From assembly GCF_000281975.1 (NCBI RefSeq), contig NZ_AKKE01000070.1, positions 1 through 64,000 on the forward strand: 64,000 bases of DNA, given 5' to 3'. Of this stretch, positions 25,762 to 34,970 are shown in pieces. Each line of letters opens with the position of its first letter. Positions within the stretch are counted from its first letter, which is position 1. Below the pieces are notes generated by a model, which saw only the letters and a list, made by a program, of their open reading frames with translations, did no database searches and was not told the origin of the DNA. The position numbers were made by a program, and so were the translations under genes. Source of the DNA: Novosphingobium sp. AP12 (GTDB taxonomy: Bacteria > Pseudomonadota > Alphaproteobacteria > Sphingomonadales > Sphingomonadaceae).

Positions 25762-26763
25762 CTAGTTCCAAGCTGGGCGCGCCGGGTCGACCGAACTGCC
25801 AAGCCAGCGATCCATCGACCGCAGAGGCCGCATTGCCAAGCCCTTCCAGGAAGGGGAGCGCCGCTTGACATCCACGAGTGTCACGGGCCCAGCCTCTGAA
25901 AGTGTATGAAAGCCGTCAGAGAAGGCCGCCGTAGGCGGCGGCGTTAGTAGCGACCCTGCGCTAGCCGACATCGATGGCTCTCCAAGATTTGCTATTGTCA
26001 GCAGTTTTAGACCCGAACCGTATGATTTTCGGCAATCCTGGAGCGGCAATACGACCTGGCCGCCCATTTCAAATGCCGTTCCCCCCGGCCGAGCACCTTG
26101 CAGATCAGTATAAAATGGATTGCCTTGATGGGGCTGCCACGGCCCGAGAGGCGTGGGCGCTTGCGCAAGATAGAGCTCCGTGAGGCGTTCCAGATTGCTT
26201 CCAGCCGGTGCGTAGAACATCCACCAGCTGCCCTTGGCGAATAATAGGGTGGCATCGATTGGAACGACGTCAAGCGTGATGCTCGCAGCGGGTTCCCAAG
26301 TCCATGGAAATGCCAGGGCGCGATAGAGCGTTGAGGCACCGGAGCCGCAGGCTTCCGGCAACATCCAGACATCCCCTTCCCATTCGAACACAAACGGGTA
26401 GGACAGGTGCCAGGGTTCCTTGAGAACGATCCGGGACTCCATCACATTCAGGGTATTGTCGAGGACGTGCACACCGATTGTGCCGTGCGCGGTCCGATAG
26501 TCGAAATTTTCAAAGAACACATGAAGTTCGCCGTTCTTCCAGAGCCCGAACGGGTCTGCGGAGAAACTCAGTTCGCGCGCCGATGGCAACCACCGCATTG
26601 CCAGTCCGTCCAAGGTACCAGCCTCCGCAATCTGGCGGATTGGCGCCTCAACAACCATAGGCTGCCAGATGTCCTTGCGAAATTGCATGAATGTCAGCCT
26701 ATCCGGAGAGTGGCCCAACGGGCACCGCAGCACGTCTAACCTGCGCCAAGAGGCTTCGTCCAT
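25762..26763 (-). CDS. Glycan-associated protein resembling GIPC-transferase N-terminal (propeller-like) domain
   Basis: 333 residues, no signal peptide or membrane segment. ELSFSADPFGLWKNGELHVFFENFDY, WHLSYPFVFEWEGDVWMLPEACGSGASTLYRA and WWMFYAP are repeated aromatic blades with a (A)DPF start, typical of the five-bladed-propeller-like domain labelled glucosamine inositolphosphorylceramide transferase N-terminal in plants and found in bacterial glycan clusters. It may be a sugar-processing or sugar-binding protein. Function is unknown. It lies 202 bp upstream of pssD on the same strand and diverges from the phosphatase gene. Confidence 0.65.
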   Translation of the reverse strand: MDEASWRRLDVLRCPLGHSPDRLTFMQFRKDIWQPMVVEAPIRQIAEAGTLDGLAMRWLPSARELSFSADPFGLWKNGELHVFFENFDYRTAHGTIGVHVLDNTLNVMESRIVLKEPWHLSYPFVFEWEGDVWMLPEACGSGASTLYRALAFPWTWEPAASITLDVVPIDATLLFAKGSWWMFYAPAGSNLERLTELYLAQAPTPLGPWQPHQGNPFYTDLQGARPGGTAFEMGGQVVLPLQDCRKSYGSGLKLLTIANLGEPSMSASAGSLLTPPPTAAFSDGFHTLSEAGPVTLVDVKRRSPSWKGLAMRPLRSMDRWLGSSVDPARPAWN

Positions 26764-26946
26764 AGCAGCCCATAGCGAAGACCCGCCCCCGCCCTAAAAA
26801 CTGCGGATACATGCGCTTTTGCGGGAAAATTCGCACGATCGCACCCAGCTGCTCACCAACCTTGGCAAATTAGATGACAATCGGCTATTTGGTGTGGCTA
26901 GCCGCCAGAAAACCACCGCATTCGAATGACGAAGACGTAAAACCTG

Positions 26947-27711
26947 ATGACGCTGATGGAAACCCGCAAAAATCGCAGTCGCCGACCTGCTTCGCGCAAG
27001 ACCGCCAAAGGGGAGCGAATCTATGCTATTGGCGATATTCACGGCCGGTACGATCTCCTTCGCGACATTCTGCGTCTAATCGAGGCGCACTCGCGTGGAT
27101 TACCCGCTCCCGAAAGCCTCCATATTCTGCTCCTGGGCGATGTTGTCGATCGCGGGCCAGATTCCGCCAAAATCCTGCGTTATCTGCACGAGTGGACTCA
27201 GCATGCTCGCGGCCAGGTTATGCTGCTCGGCAATCACGAAGAAATGATGCTGCGGGCGCACGCCGGAGACACGCAGGTGATACAGGCCTGGTTACGTGTG
27301 GGCGGGCGGGAAACGCTCGAGAGTTTTGGCCTTGTGATCCCTGAAGGCGAGGTTGAGATCACTCCACGTCTCATCTCGGACATTCGTAGAGCCCTTCCGG
27401 AAGAATTGATGAAGTTCGTGAAATCGTGGCCGCTGACAGCCCGCTCAGGAGACTACTATTTCTGTCACGCCGGCGTGAAACCGAAGGTTTCGCTCGACAA
27501 GCAGAGCAAGAAAGATCTCATCTGGATACGCGACGAATTTTTGCAGAGCTCCAGTGATCACGGTGCACTTGTCGTTCACGGGCATTCGATCACCCCCAAC
27601 ATCGATCGGCAGCATAACCGTGTCGGCATCGACACAGGAGCATACCGGACCGGCGTGCTAACGGCGATCTATGTCGAGGGTGCTGACATGGATTTCATCG
27701 CCACTACCTAA
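26947..27711 (+). CDS. PPP-family metallophosphoesterase (serine/threonine phosphatase type)
   Basis: 254 residues. YAIGDIHGRYDLL, LLLGDVVDRGPDS and LLGNHEEMML are the three metal-binding blocks of PPP phosphatases; YFCHAG and VHGHSIT supply the later histidines. The signature order GDIHG-GDxxDRG-GNHE is complete. It could dephosphorylate protein Ser/Thr/Tyr residues or a small molecule. In an EPS locus with two tyrosine autokinases a regulatory role is tempting, but it is not a Wzb-type phosphatase and no link can be shown. Basic N-terminal tail of about 20 residues. Confidence 0.88.
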   Translation: MTLMETRKNRSRRPASRKTAKGERIYAIGDIHGRYDLLRDILRLIEAHSRGLPAPESLHILLLGDVVDRGPDSAKILRYLHEWTQHARGQVMLLGNHEEMMLRAHAGDTQVIQAWLRVGGRETLESFGLVIPEGEVEITPRLISDIRRALPEELMKFVKSWPLTARSGDYYFCHAGVKPKVSLDKQSKKDLIWIRDEFLQSSSDHGALVVHGHSITPNIDRQHNRVGIDTGAYRTGVLTAIYVEGADMDFIATT

Positions 27712-27772
27712 ACCTGCAGCGAGCCGAGGACTTTTCAAGCCCGGCCGGTGACGTTCGTCACACGGGGTGGTC

Positions 27773-28582
27773 CTACTCAAGCCAAACCTGCCAATTTTCA
27801 ATTTCAGCGCTTCCGACACCCTTCATCGGCTCGACCCCAAGCGCCAGGCCTGTTACCCATTCGTTACGATTGATCAGGCCCCTGCCCTCCAACCATCTAA
27901 GAGCATGGAGCATATCCACCTTGCCGGAAACGGTATCCTTACCGTCTTTGCGAAGAAACGTGAGATAGGCTTTGTTCTGGGCTACCTGCCATAATCGGCC
28001 TGAAGGATCCCGGTACTCACCTAACTGCTTTCCCTCGGCAACGAATCGCCGCGTCTCTTCGGGAGCATGAAGAAACCACCCGATCTCCAACGTTTTGCTG
28101 TCGGCATCAGCCGGATCACTGCGCAGATAGAACTCGGTGAGCAAGGTCGCAGCGCCGTATTCAAAACTGCCTTTCCAGCGAAACGCCTGCTCGAAGCGCT
28201 GAATTTGGGATACCCGACGAGGTTGGACCTGCTGCTCGGGCAAGCCCCCATCATAATCGCCGAAAGCGAGATGGTCGTAGCCCCAGATGCTCAGTTCTCC
28301 TGGCGGCCCGAACGGGGGCCATCGCCAGCCGATCCGGGAATTGGCGGGGAATTTGGCGGGATCTACGCGAATGCTGTCGGCGCGGCTCCCCCACAAACCC
28401 GTCAAGGCCTGTCCTGCGCCCCAGGGGCTGACATAGGCCAGATACGCGTCCTGCGTGTATTCTCGCCCCGCTCGCAGTCTGATCCGAGTATCATTCGGCC
28501 GGAAATCAAGCGCCGCCACACCCCCGACGAACAGCAGCGCGATTGCGCCGGCACCGAGGGCAAGTTTCGACCATTTAAGCAT
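27773..28582 (-). CDS. Exported GH12-like protein (second copy)
   Basis: 269 residues with an N-terminal membrane anchor or signal (LALGAGAIALLFVGGVAAL). Matches the copy at 11839-12666 along most of its length: WGYDHLAFGDYDGGLPEQQV against YNHIAFGNYNGGIPKTAV, LEIGWFLHAP against AELGFFQHAS, YRDPSGRLWQV against YRDSEGRVWHL, and GLALGVEPMKGVGSAEIENWQVWL at the end. The Glu positions equal to GH12 nucleophile and acid/base are kept. It follows the second sugar-1-phosphate transferase by 60 bp on the same strand. Likely a periplasmic glycan-acting or glycan-binding protein. Confidence 0.6.
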   Translation of the reverse strand: MLKWSKLALGAGAIALLFVGGVAALDFRPNDTRIRLRAGREYTQDAYLAYVSPWGAGQALTGLWGSRADSIRVDPAKFPANSRIGWRWPPFGPPGELSIWGYDHLAFGDYDGGLPEQQVQPRRVSQIQRFEQAFRWKGSFEYGAATLLTEFYLRSDPADADSKTLEIGWFLHAPEETRRFVAEGKQLGEYRDPSGRLWQVAQNKAYLTFLRKDGKDTVSGKVDMLHALRWLEGRGLINRNEWVTGLALGVEPMKGVGSAEIENWQVWLE

Positions 28583-28642
28583 TCAGTCTCGCTGTGCTGT
28601 GAAAAGAACCAATTGCCAATATCGCAAATCAAGATGCACTAT

Positions 28643-30034
28643 TCAGAATGCGCCTTTAGAAATGACCACCTGCGCGGTTCGAAGCAGAATTGTTATGTCA
28701 CGCAGCAACGACCACCCGTGAACATATTCAAGATCCGCTTGAAGCCTGTTCGAAAGATCGGTCTCAGAGAAAGTATTCCCCCTGTATCCGCGGACTTGCG
28801 CAAGACCGGTAAGGCCCGGCTTAACGCAATGCCGGAACCAATAAGATGAATCGACTTCCCAGTATAACTTCGCGGCAGCTTTTGCCCCCCGCGCGTGCGG
28901 CCGTGGCCCGACGATGCTCATCGTGCCGGCCAGAACATTGAACAGCTGGGGAAGTTCGTCGATGCTGGTCTTCCTGATGAACCGCCCCACCGCGGTCACG
29001 CGGTCATCATCACGGGTCACAAGACGGCTCGCATGAGCATCGCTCATTTCGACCCGCATGCTCCGGAACTTAAATACGCGAAACGTGCGATTGTCCCGCC
29101 CGATCCGCTCCTGGATAAAAAGAACCGGCCCAGGAGACGTCACCTTAATGGCGACGACCGTGACGAGCATGATCGGTAGTGTGCAGACGATCGCCAGGAC
29201 CGACACGGTAATATCGAAGCAGCGCTTCACAAACTCGTCGAAAAGGGCAAGGGATCCACGGGCGACGACCAGGGTCGGCACTCCGTTGGTGCGCGCTACG
29301 CTCAGAGGTGCGAGATCGGCAATGTCTGACGACAAAACCTCGGTCAGTACGTTGCAGGATTTCAGGATCGCAACGACCCGGTCCCGCCGGTCACCCGAGC
29401 AGGCAACCACGACTCTGTCCGCATTGAGCAGAAGCGAACCGATGCGATCGTAGCGAGCAGGAACATCCTCGCCTTCGGCGAGCCAGTTATCCGCATGTTC
29501 AATTATCGAATAGCCGGCCAGGGAGGGGGGCGGGTGACCATCGTGCACGAGTACACTGCAGTAGGGATTGACACCTAAAATTCGCTGAAGATACCGCACC
29601 AGGATGATGCGGGTCATGGCGAGCAGCACAAACGCCAAGAGGCAGCCAACCGCGAAATTCACGCGAGAGAACGCTTCCCCGATTTTCAGGAGGAAGGCCA
29701 CGAGAGTCACGATGCCCACGCTCTGGATTAGCGACATGAAAGAACGCGAAACGCCGAGCCGCTGCTTCCTCAGAATGCTCCCCGAATAGGCTTGGCTCCT
29801 CCCCGCGAAACCCAGGTAGACTGGCATAATGGCAAGCGCCATGATAATCCAATGGTGTTTGTCGACCACTTCGTAGAACACTGCCGCGAGGTAGAAAGCG
29901 GCGAACAGCGCGGCCACGTCCAGAAATACCAGCAACGCAATGAACTGCCGCCTGCGGCGGCGCTTCGTCCAGACACCGCGCAATTCCGCCTCTTCTGCGG
30001 ACCACCCCAACGGAAAATTGGAGACAAGCGTCAT
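28643..30034 (-). CDS. Polyprenyl-phosphate sugar-1-phosphate transferase (second copy)
   Basis: 463 residues. N-terminal helices ([26 protein letters not shown] and others), central nucleotide-binding-like domain, helix at about 276-300, then the transferase domain: [59 protein letters not shown]. Nearly colinear with the copy at 10329-11741. Both could prime on undecaprenyl phosphate, perhaps with different sugars or for different polymers. The GH12-like gene follows on the same strand. Confidence 0.9.
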   Translation of the reverse strand: MTLVSNFPLGWSAEEAELRGVWTKRRRRRQFIALLVFLDVAALFAAFYLAAVFYEVVDKHHWIIMALAIMPVYLGFAGRSQAYSGSILRKQRLGVSRSFMSLIQSVGIVTLVAFLLKIGEAFSRVNFAVGCLLAFVLLAMTRIILVRYLQRILGVNPYCSVLVHDGHPPPSLAGYSIIEHADNWLAEGEDVPARYDRIGSLLLNADRVVVACSGDRRDRVVAILKSCNVLTEVLSSDIADLAPLSVARTNGVPTLVVARGSLALFDEFVKRCFDITVSVLAIVCTLPIMLVTVVAIKVTSPGPVLFIQERIGRDNRTFRVFKFRSMRVEMSDAHASRLVTRDDDRVTAVGRFIRKTSIDELPQLFNVLAGTMSIVGPRPHARGAKAAAKLYWEVDSSYWFRHCVKPGLTGLAQVRGYRGNTFSETDLSNRLQADLEYVHGWSLLRDITILLRTAQVVISKGAF

Positions 30035-30209
30035 GGATTCGGCAACCTCACCGCAGGATTGTACCTACGTTCGCCGCAAAAGCGAGCCCGCATTGCGGCC
30101 GGCACTTCTTCTGGTACGAGAATAAATTTGCTGCGATTTCACCGGATTGGGCCGCCTGAACCATGGCGCCCCCAAAGGCGAACTCCTACGGGTCAAGGGG
30201 AATTGCATC

Positions 30210-30590
30210 GTGCATGACATCCTGCAGTTTGCGGCCTTCGTAATCGAAAGTCTCAAAACGAGCATCGCCCCCAAGGGCTATGTCATTCGAACGATCCTTC
30301 ACATTCACCTCGGACTGGTGATCTATCTGGCAGTTTGCGCCGTCCAGAAATCCGGATTACGCTCCCGAACCGGCCTTGCAATGCTATTGATTCTCGAATG
30401 CGCAAACGAAGGGGCCGACATTCTGCGTTTCGGACACCATGTCCCTAAGTGGATGTGGACCGATTCCATCGGTGACTTCGTTCACACCCTTACCTGGCCC
30501 CTGATCCTCTTTCTCGGCGCAGGCCTTCTAACTCCCGTGAAGCAGAACCGGAACCTGAGCGGAGAGGTCGACACTTCTGGACCGACTTAA
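30210..30590 (+). CDS. Small membrane protein, VanZ-like
   Basis: 126 residues from GTG 30210, preceded by AAGGGGAA; the frame extends upstream to 30147 without family-like sequence. Three or four helices, including IRTILHIHLGLVIYLAVCAV, and a conserved-looking loop LILECANEGADILRFGHHVPKWMWTDSIGDFVHTLTWPLIL. Proteins of this shape, with an acidic loop and a DsxxDfxhtl segment, are common in sphingomonad EPS loci and recall VanZ-type proteins. Function unknown. Confidence 0.6.
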   Translation: MHDILQFAAFVIESLKTSIAPKGYVIRTILHIHLGLVIYLAVCAVQKSGLRSRTGLAMLLILECANEGADILRFGHHVPKWMWTDSIGDFVHTLTWPLILFLGAGLLTPVKQNRNLSGEVDTSGPT

Positions 30591-30612
30591 CTCCACACCC
30601 CGCAGATCGCGC

Positions 30613-32382
30613 TCAAGAGGCTGCTGGTGAAGCGGCAGGGACCCGTGTTACCGCGGCGGGAGTTCCATCGGCCAGCCGGTTGCCGCTGACGCTTGCAACC
30701 CTGCCTTCTGGGATTCTGATCGCTGCGCCTATGTTACCATTCACCGTCACCGCACCGGTTCCGGGATCGGAGGGATGGCCAGCGATTTCGATTGCAGCAG
30801 CCCCTGCCACTTTGATCCGGTTATTGGTTACAGAAACGGAACGGGTGCGTTCCGACAGCTGGGCAAAAATGGCAATCGCCGCACCTGGCAGCGGCTGACT
30901 GGCTTCGATCGTATTGCCCGCTATCGTCATGTCACCGCCGCTGCCACTCAGGACTGGCCGCTCCGTGAAATCGTTTCTCGAGAAGCGAAGAACGTTTTCG
31001 CGAACGACGAGATGCTGGGTCGAGCTGTACGCCATGGGGCACAGGACATTCTCCAGCACATTGCCTGTCAATTCCAGCGAGTCGAAGTAGCTCGCAAGGC
31101 AAGAGCCAACCCCGTCAGGTCCCCGCCATACAAAGCGATTTCTGCGATAGGCAACGTCGACTGCACCTGTCGATCCGGCGAAGCCGGCGCTGCGCAGAGC
31201 AAACAGGGTACGCCCCCTCACTCCGCCCACCTTGCGAGCACCATAACGCTCATGAATGTTTGTTGCGGCGCCATCCTGTACCGCGATATTGTTCTCGAAT
31301 ACCACGTTTTTTGCCGCAAAAAGCGTCGCGTAACAATAATTACCGGCATTTTCGACCGTATTTCCTGTCGCAAGGACGTCGATACATCCTTCGAAATCAA
31401 TGCCAATATCGGTAACCATCGAGACATGATTTCGCGCGACCAATATATTCTGGCCATTATTTCCATATATCCCGCCGATCGCTCCCGAGAACACATTGTC
31501 GCAGACATAGATGTCTCGAGCCCGGCGCAGGAATGCCAGATCACCACCCTGATTGCGGCGTCCGCCGCCGCCCCACCAGCTCACACAGGCAAACCGCCCT
31601 TGGCAGTGGGCTACCGCCACCTGCCGCGTGAATTCGAGGCGAGCAAGCTGACAAAAATGCGATTTGGCATCGACCGTGCAATCGTAAACCAGCACATGCT
31701 CATTGAGATCGTCGGTATTTGTCGCCGAGAAGCCAGCAAGTACCGCCGGGTCAGTGGCATTATCTCCCTTTGAACGCAGGTACCGCCGCTGCCGCTGTAG
31801 AACGTGATTGACCTCGATAAGGCCCATTCGTATCGCGCTGCACCGGGTTACGCTGACGTTGCGAACATTGTACCCCAGCAGAGCCACCCCGTGCGCCCGG
31901 CGTGGTTCAGGGCGCTCGAACGTCAGATTGTCGAATCTTATCTCCTGTAAAAAGGCTTTCGCATCGTCTCCAGGCAGTGCTGCGGTGAAGAGGGTCTGCT
32001 CGCGGTTCTCCGCGCTGATCACCGGGCGCCCTCCCACGCCGACGATCAGGACCTCATGATCGATTGCCAAGGCGCGCGTGAGGCGCATGCGCGAGCCCTT
32101 GTGTCCCGGGATCACTATGACCCGCGCGCCTGAAGCGAGCGCCTTCTCCATCGCGGCCGTATCGTCGGACTTACCATCAAGAGTAGCCCCAAAGCCGCGG
32201 ATATCCTTGCCTTCGCGCGCCGCCGCTGTCCTGATCCGATCATAAAGCGTGGAGCGCGGCGGAGCCCAAATGGGCCAGTCCGCCGCTTCGCCTCCAGCGC
32301 TCTTGGCATCAGCGCTCAGTCCCAGAAGAGGACTCGCGATACCGAGGCCGACAAAGCACCGTCGTGTAAGAGACAAGCGCAT
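30613..32382 (-). CDS. Exported right-handed beta-helix protein (polysaccharide lyase-like)
   Basis: 589 residues with a signal peptide that begins RRCFVGLGIASPLLGLSADA, with twin Arg near the start, possibly Tat. DIRGFGATLDGKSDDTAAMEKALA is the typical opening of pectate-lyase-like superfamily proteins; then many short repeats with N/V/G spacing (VYDCTVDAKSHF, FEGCIDVLATGNTVENAGNYCYATLF, VSVTNNRIKV) that build the coils. Such proteins in EPS operons are often lyases, hydrolases or epimerases of the product. Catalytic residues cannot be picked out by eye. Divergent from the Wzy-like gene at 32566. Confidence 0.78.
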   Translation of the reverse strand: MRLSLTRRCFVGLGIASPLLGLSADAKSAGGEAADWPIWAPPRSTLYDRIRTAAAREGKDIRGFGATLDGKSDDTAAMEKALASGARVIVIPGHKGSRMRLTRALAIDHEVLIVGVGGRPVISAENREQTLFTAALPGDDAKAFLQEIRFDNLTFERPEPRRAHGVALLGYNVRNVSVTRCSAIRMGLIEVNHVLQRQRRYLRSKGDNATDPAVLAGFSATNTDDLNEHVLVYDCTVDAKSHFCQLARLEFTRQVAVAHCQGRFACVSWWGGGGRRNQGGDLAFLRRARDIYVCDNVFSGAIGGIYGNNGQNILVARNHVSMVTDIGIDFEGCIDVLATGNTVENAGNYCYATLFAAKNVVFENNIAVQDGAATNIHERYGARKVGGVRGRTLFALRSAGFAGSTGAVDVAYRRNRFVWRGPDGVGSCLASYFDSLELTGNVLENVLCPMAYSSTQHLVVRENVLRFSRNDFTERPVLSGSGGDMTIAGNTIEASQPLPGAAIAIFAQLSERTRSVSVTNNRIKVAGAAAIEIAGHPSDPGTGAVTVNGNIGAAIRIPEGRVASVSGNRLADGTPAAVTRVPAASPAAS

Positions 32383-32565
32383 TTCCTCGAAGCTCTGTGG
32401 GAGCGACAGGCCTACATATTGCGCCTTGACCGGAAATGAACGAGCGTCGAAAGCGGCACGAGACGTTCGCAGCCGGACAGACGGGGGGTTACACTGCTAG
32501 CACAGAGCCAACACCGTCCGCTGCCGAACCCGGCAAAAACGGCGCCCAGTTTCTATCCCGCTTTC

Positions 32566-33768
32566 GTGCTGGCCATGATCTTCCTGCTTGCGCTTCCCAA
32601 AGGCGGGATTGCGGCGGGAGGGCTACCCGTGACATTCGGATATGTCATGCTTGGGGCCCTGGCCCCGTTTTCCGTGCTGTCCGCGCTGCGCAATGGCGGG
32701 CCCGCTCCGGCTGCGATTGCGAATTTTCTGTTTGGCTATGTGCCGATTTCGGCGCTGGCGATGCTCAAGCTTCTTTCCAGCGGCAGCAGCTACGGATTGG
32801 CAATTTACGCCGTGACGCTGGTGATTCTTCCGGCGCTGATGCTTTTGATCCATGCGCCTGTTCTGGAGCGACTAAGCGAAAGGCAGATCGGGGAGCCTGT
32901 CAAATGGTGCCTGCGCTTCGTCGTGTTCTGGGGCCTTCTCAATTTTGTTCTTTTCGCGGTATCGAAACGCTTCATCGAAATCCCCTACCTGACGATCAAT
33001 CCGCTCGACCTCGGAGATATCTACTCCAAAAATAACCGACGCGGCATTCTGATGAAGCTCGTGTCAACATACAATAATGGCAATATCTACGGCGTTTGCA
33101 TGGTTATGCTGCTGCCGGTTTACTGGTATTTTGAGCGTTCACGGACGTGGCTTTGCCTTTTCGTTCTCGCCATCATCCTGAGTTTGAGCCGGACGGTATG
33201 GGCGGGGCTGATTGTCGTCACATTTGGCATGATATTGAGCGGGCAATTGCGCATCAGTCGGCCGGCCGTGTGGTTCTCGCTCGGCAGCGCAATGCTTATG
33301 GTCGTTGCGCTCCTGCCCCTGATGGGCTGGACCTCGGATCGAGTCGTCGACACGAACTTGGGCGGCCGCATGGCGCAATGGAATGACGTGGTACTCAGTG
33401 CATTCGGCCAGGCAGAAGTGAGAATCAGTGAGGTGCTCTACGCAGGATTGCTACAGAGCTTCGGGATCATTGGGACGCTTCTCGCGCTGGGCGCGCTGGC
33501 ATTTCCCGTCGTCTATGCGATGATGAACTGGCAACTTTTCACCCCTCTGCGACGCGCAGCGGTGGTCGGGGTCGGTTCCTATCTTCTCATGGCTGCGTCT
33601 GACGCGGCCTTCATTTACCCGCCGACGATCGCCATCCTGCTTGCGCTCTGCGCCCTTGCCTATCGCCGCGGCGATCGGTCAGCCTCCGGTAACCCGTCCC
33701 GCCACATCGCGGCGCCGAGGCCACTTGGCCCCATTACCCTTGCCCAAGCCGCCGCTCGCCTCCGCTGA
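32566..33768 (+). CDS. Wzy-like polymerase (second copy), start uncertain
   Basis: 400 residues from GTG 32566. About ten hydrophobic segments; the loop YSKNNRRGILMKLVSTYNNGNIYGVCMVMLLPVYWYFERSRTW and the later DTNLGGRMAQWNDVVLSAFG are typical of O-antigen polymerase/ligase-like proteins. The frame upstream of GTG encodes NPAKTAPSFYPAF, which looks like part of the first helix, and is open from 32440, yet has no ATG, GTG or TTG; a CTG at 32494 after GGGGGG is a candidate. Its C-terminal tail overlaps the acyltransferase start region. Confidence 0.75.
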   Translation: MLAMIFLLALPKGGIAAGGLPVTFGYVMLGALAPFSVLSALRNGGPAPAAIANFLFGYVPISALAMLKLLSSGSSYGLAIYAVTLVILPALMLLIHAPVLERLSERQIGEPVKWCLRFVVFWGLLNFVLFAVSKRFIEIPYLTINPLDLGDIYSKNNRRGILMKLVSTYNNGNIYGVCMVMLLPVYWYFERSRTWLCLFVLAIILSLSRTVWAGLIVVTFGMILSGQLRISRPAVWFSLGSAMLMVVALLPLMGWTSDRVVDTNLGGRMAQWNDVVLSAFGQAEVRISEVLYAGLLQSFGIIGTLLALGALAFPVVYAMMNWQLFTPLRRAAVVGVGSYLLMAASDAAFIYPPTIAILLALCALAYRRGDRSASGNPSRHIAAPRPLGPITLAQAAARLR

Positions 33769-34876
33769 GCGCACAGGCGCACGACCTCGCTTCATACGGC
33801 TGACACCCGAATCAGGCGAATTACTGCACCTCGATGCCCTGCGCTTGCTGGCGTCCATCGCGATCGTGGTCGTGCATTTCCGCACCAACCTGCTTGCTGC
33901 ATGGCCAAACAGTTCGGAGGCTTTCAGGCGCCTGGACGGCCTGTCGGTAGGTGTCGACCTGTTCTTTGCAATCTCCGGATTTGTGATCTGCTGGGTTTAC
34001 CATGATCGCATGACAAGCCTCGCTGAATGGGCGACCTTCTTGCGCCGGCGGGTGGCACGGCTAGTCCCGCTCCATTGGGCAACGTTGCTGTTTTTCGTAG
34101 CTGTAGGCATCACAGCGGGGGTCACGGACACCGCATTGTCAAAGCCTTCGAAATACGGCTTCGACTGCCTCTTGCCTAATGTACTGCTGATCCACGCATT
34201 CGGGGTCTGCAACGCGCCGTCCTTCAACACCGTTAGCTGGTCGATCAGTGCCGAAATGGCGATGTACGTGTCCTTCCCCTTGCTGCTTGTCATTCTGCGC
34301 CGCACGCCCTTCGGATTTCTCGCAGGTTTGGTCTGTCTATTAGCCGTTCTGGAAACCAGTCCGTGGTCTCCGCCCTGGATCGAGAGGACTTACGCTGGGG
34401 GCGTGATCCGCGCCGTTCCGGGCTTTTGCCTTGGGATGGCGCTGTTCCAGTTTAACGGTCAGCTAGCTAGAATTCCTGCCGCTCGCGTTCTCCTTGCCGC
34501 CAGCCTTGCCGGCTTCGTCCTTGCCGTCGGCTTGGGCGCCCCCAAGGGCGCTCTCGTCCTCATCGTATACCTCGCCGCCGCGCTCGGCGTTGCTGCTGAT
34601 CGAGGGGGGCAGGCCGGGCCGATTGTCCGGGCGATCGCGCCCGGCGGCCGGTTAACTTATTCAATTTACATGCTGCATCCGATCGTGCAGTCGCTGTTCA
34701 TCACCCTTCTGGGACGCCGAATTCTCCAGCTCAACCCGTGGCAAACCACCGTGTGGTCGATCGTGGGAATCTTTTTTGCTATTGCGGTAGGCTACCTGTC
34801 GCTATGTATGCTGGAAGAACCTGCGCGCAGGATATTGTCGCGTCCTCGCAAGGGGAACGCGGGTAAGACGGAATAA
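33725..34876 (+). CDS. Acyltransferase family 3 membrane protein
   Basis: About 383 residues if it starts at TTG 33725 (GAGG upstream); TTG 33641 and 33740 are alternatives, all overlapping the previous gene. The AT3 domain opens LLHLDALRLLASIAIVVVHFRTN with the conserved R...H, then GVDLFFAISGFVICWVY, RRRVARLVPLHWATLLF, and SWSISAEMAMYVSFPLLLV. About ten helices. The family O-acetylates (or otherwise acylates) surface polysaccharide using cytosolic acyl-CoA. Target here is unknown. Confidence 0.85.
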   Translation: MAPLPLPKPPLASAERTGARPRFIRLTPESGELLHLDALRLLASIAIVVVHFRTNLLAAWPNSSEAFRRLDGLSVGVDLFFAISGFVICWVYHDRMTSLAEWATFLRRRVARLVPLHWATLLFFVAVGITAGVTDTALSKPSKYGFDCLLPNVLLIHAFGVCNAPSFNTVSWSISAEMAMYVSFPLLLVILRRTPFGFLAGLVCLLAVLETSPWSPPWIERTYAGGVIRAVPGFCLGMALFQFNGQLARIPAARVLLAASLAGFVLAVGLGAPKGALVLIVYLAAALGVAADRGGQAGPIVRAIAPGGRLTYSIYMLHPIVQSLFITLLGRRILQLNPWQTTVWSIVGIFFAIAVGYLSLCMLEEPARRILSRPRKGNAGKTE

Positions 34877-34970
34877 ATGCTGCGGCGCAGCATCCCCATG
34901 GAGACTGGTTCCTGCGGGAATCTTAAATCCTTCGGGAAGGTGCGTCGTGTTTCATTGCAGGGAGATCGCC

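Noticed and set aside
27748..27761. Palindrome GTGACGTTCGTCAC between the phosphatase and GH12-like genes as terminator
   Set aside because: Stem of only 5-6 bp and no T-run on either side; could be chance.
30775..31773. 332-codon frame antisense to the beta-helix gene
   Set aside because: The minus-strand protein has signal peptide and helix-repeat pattern; the plus-strand product is Cys/Arg-rich without order.
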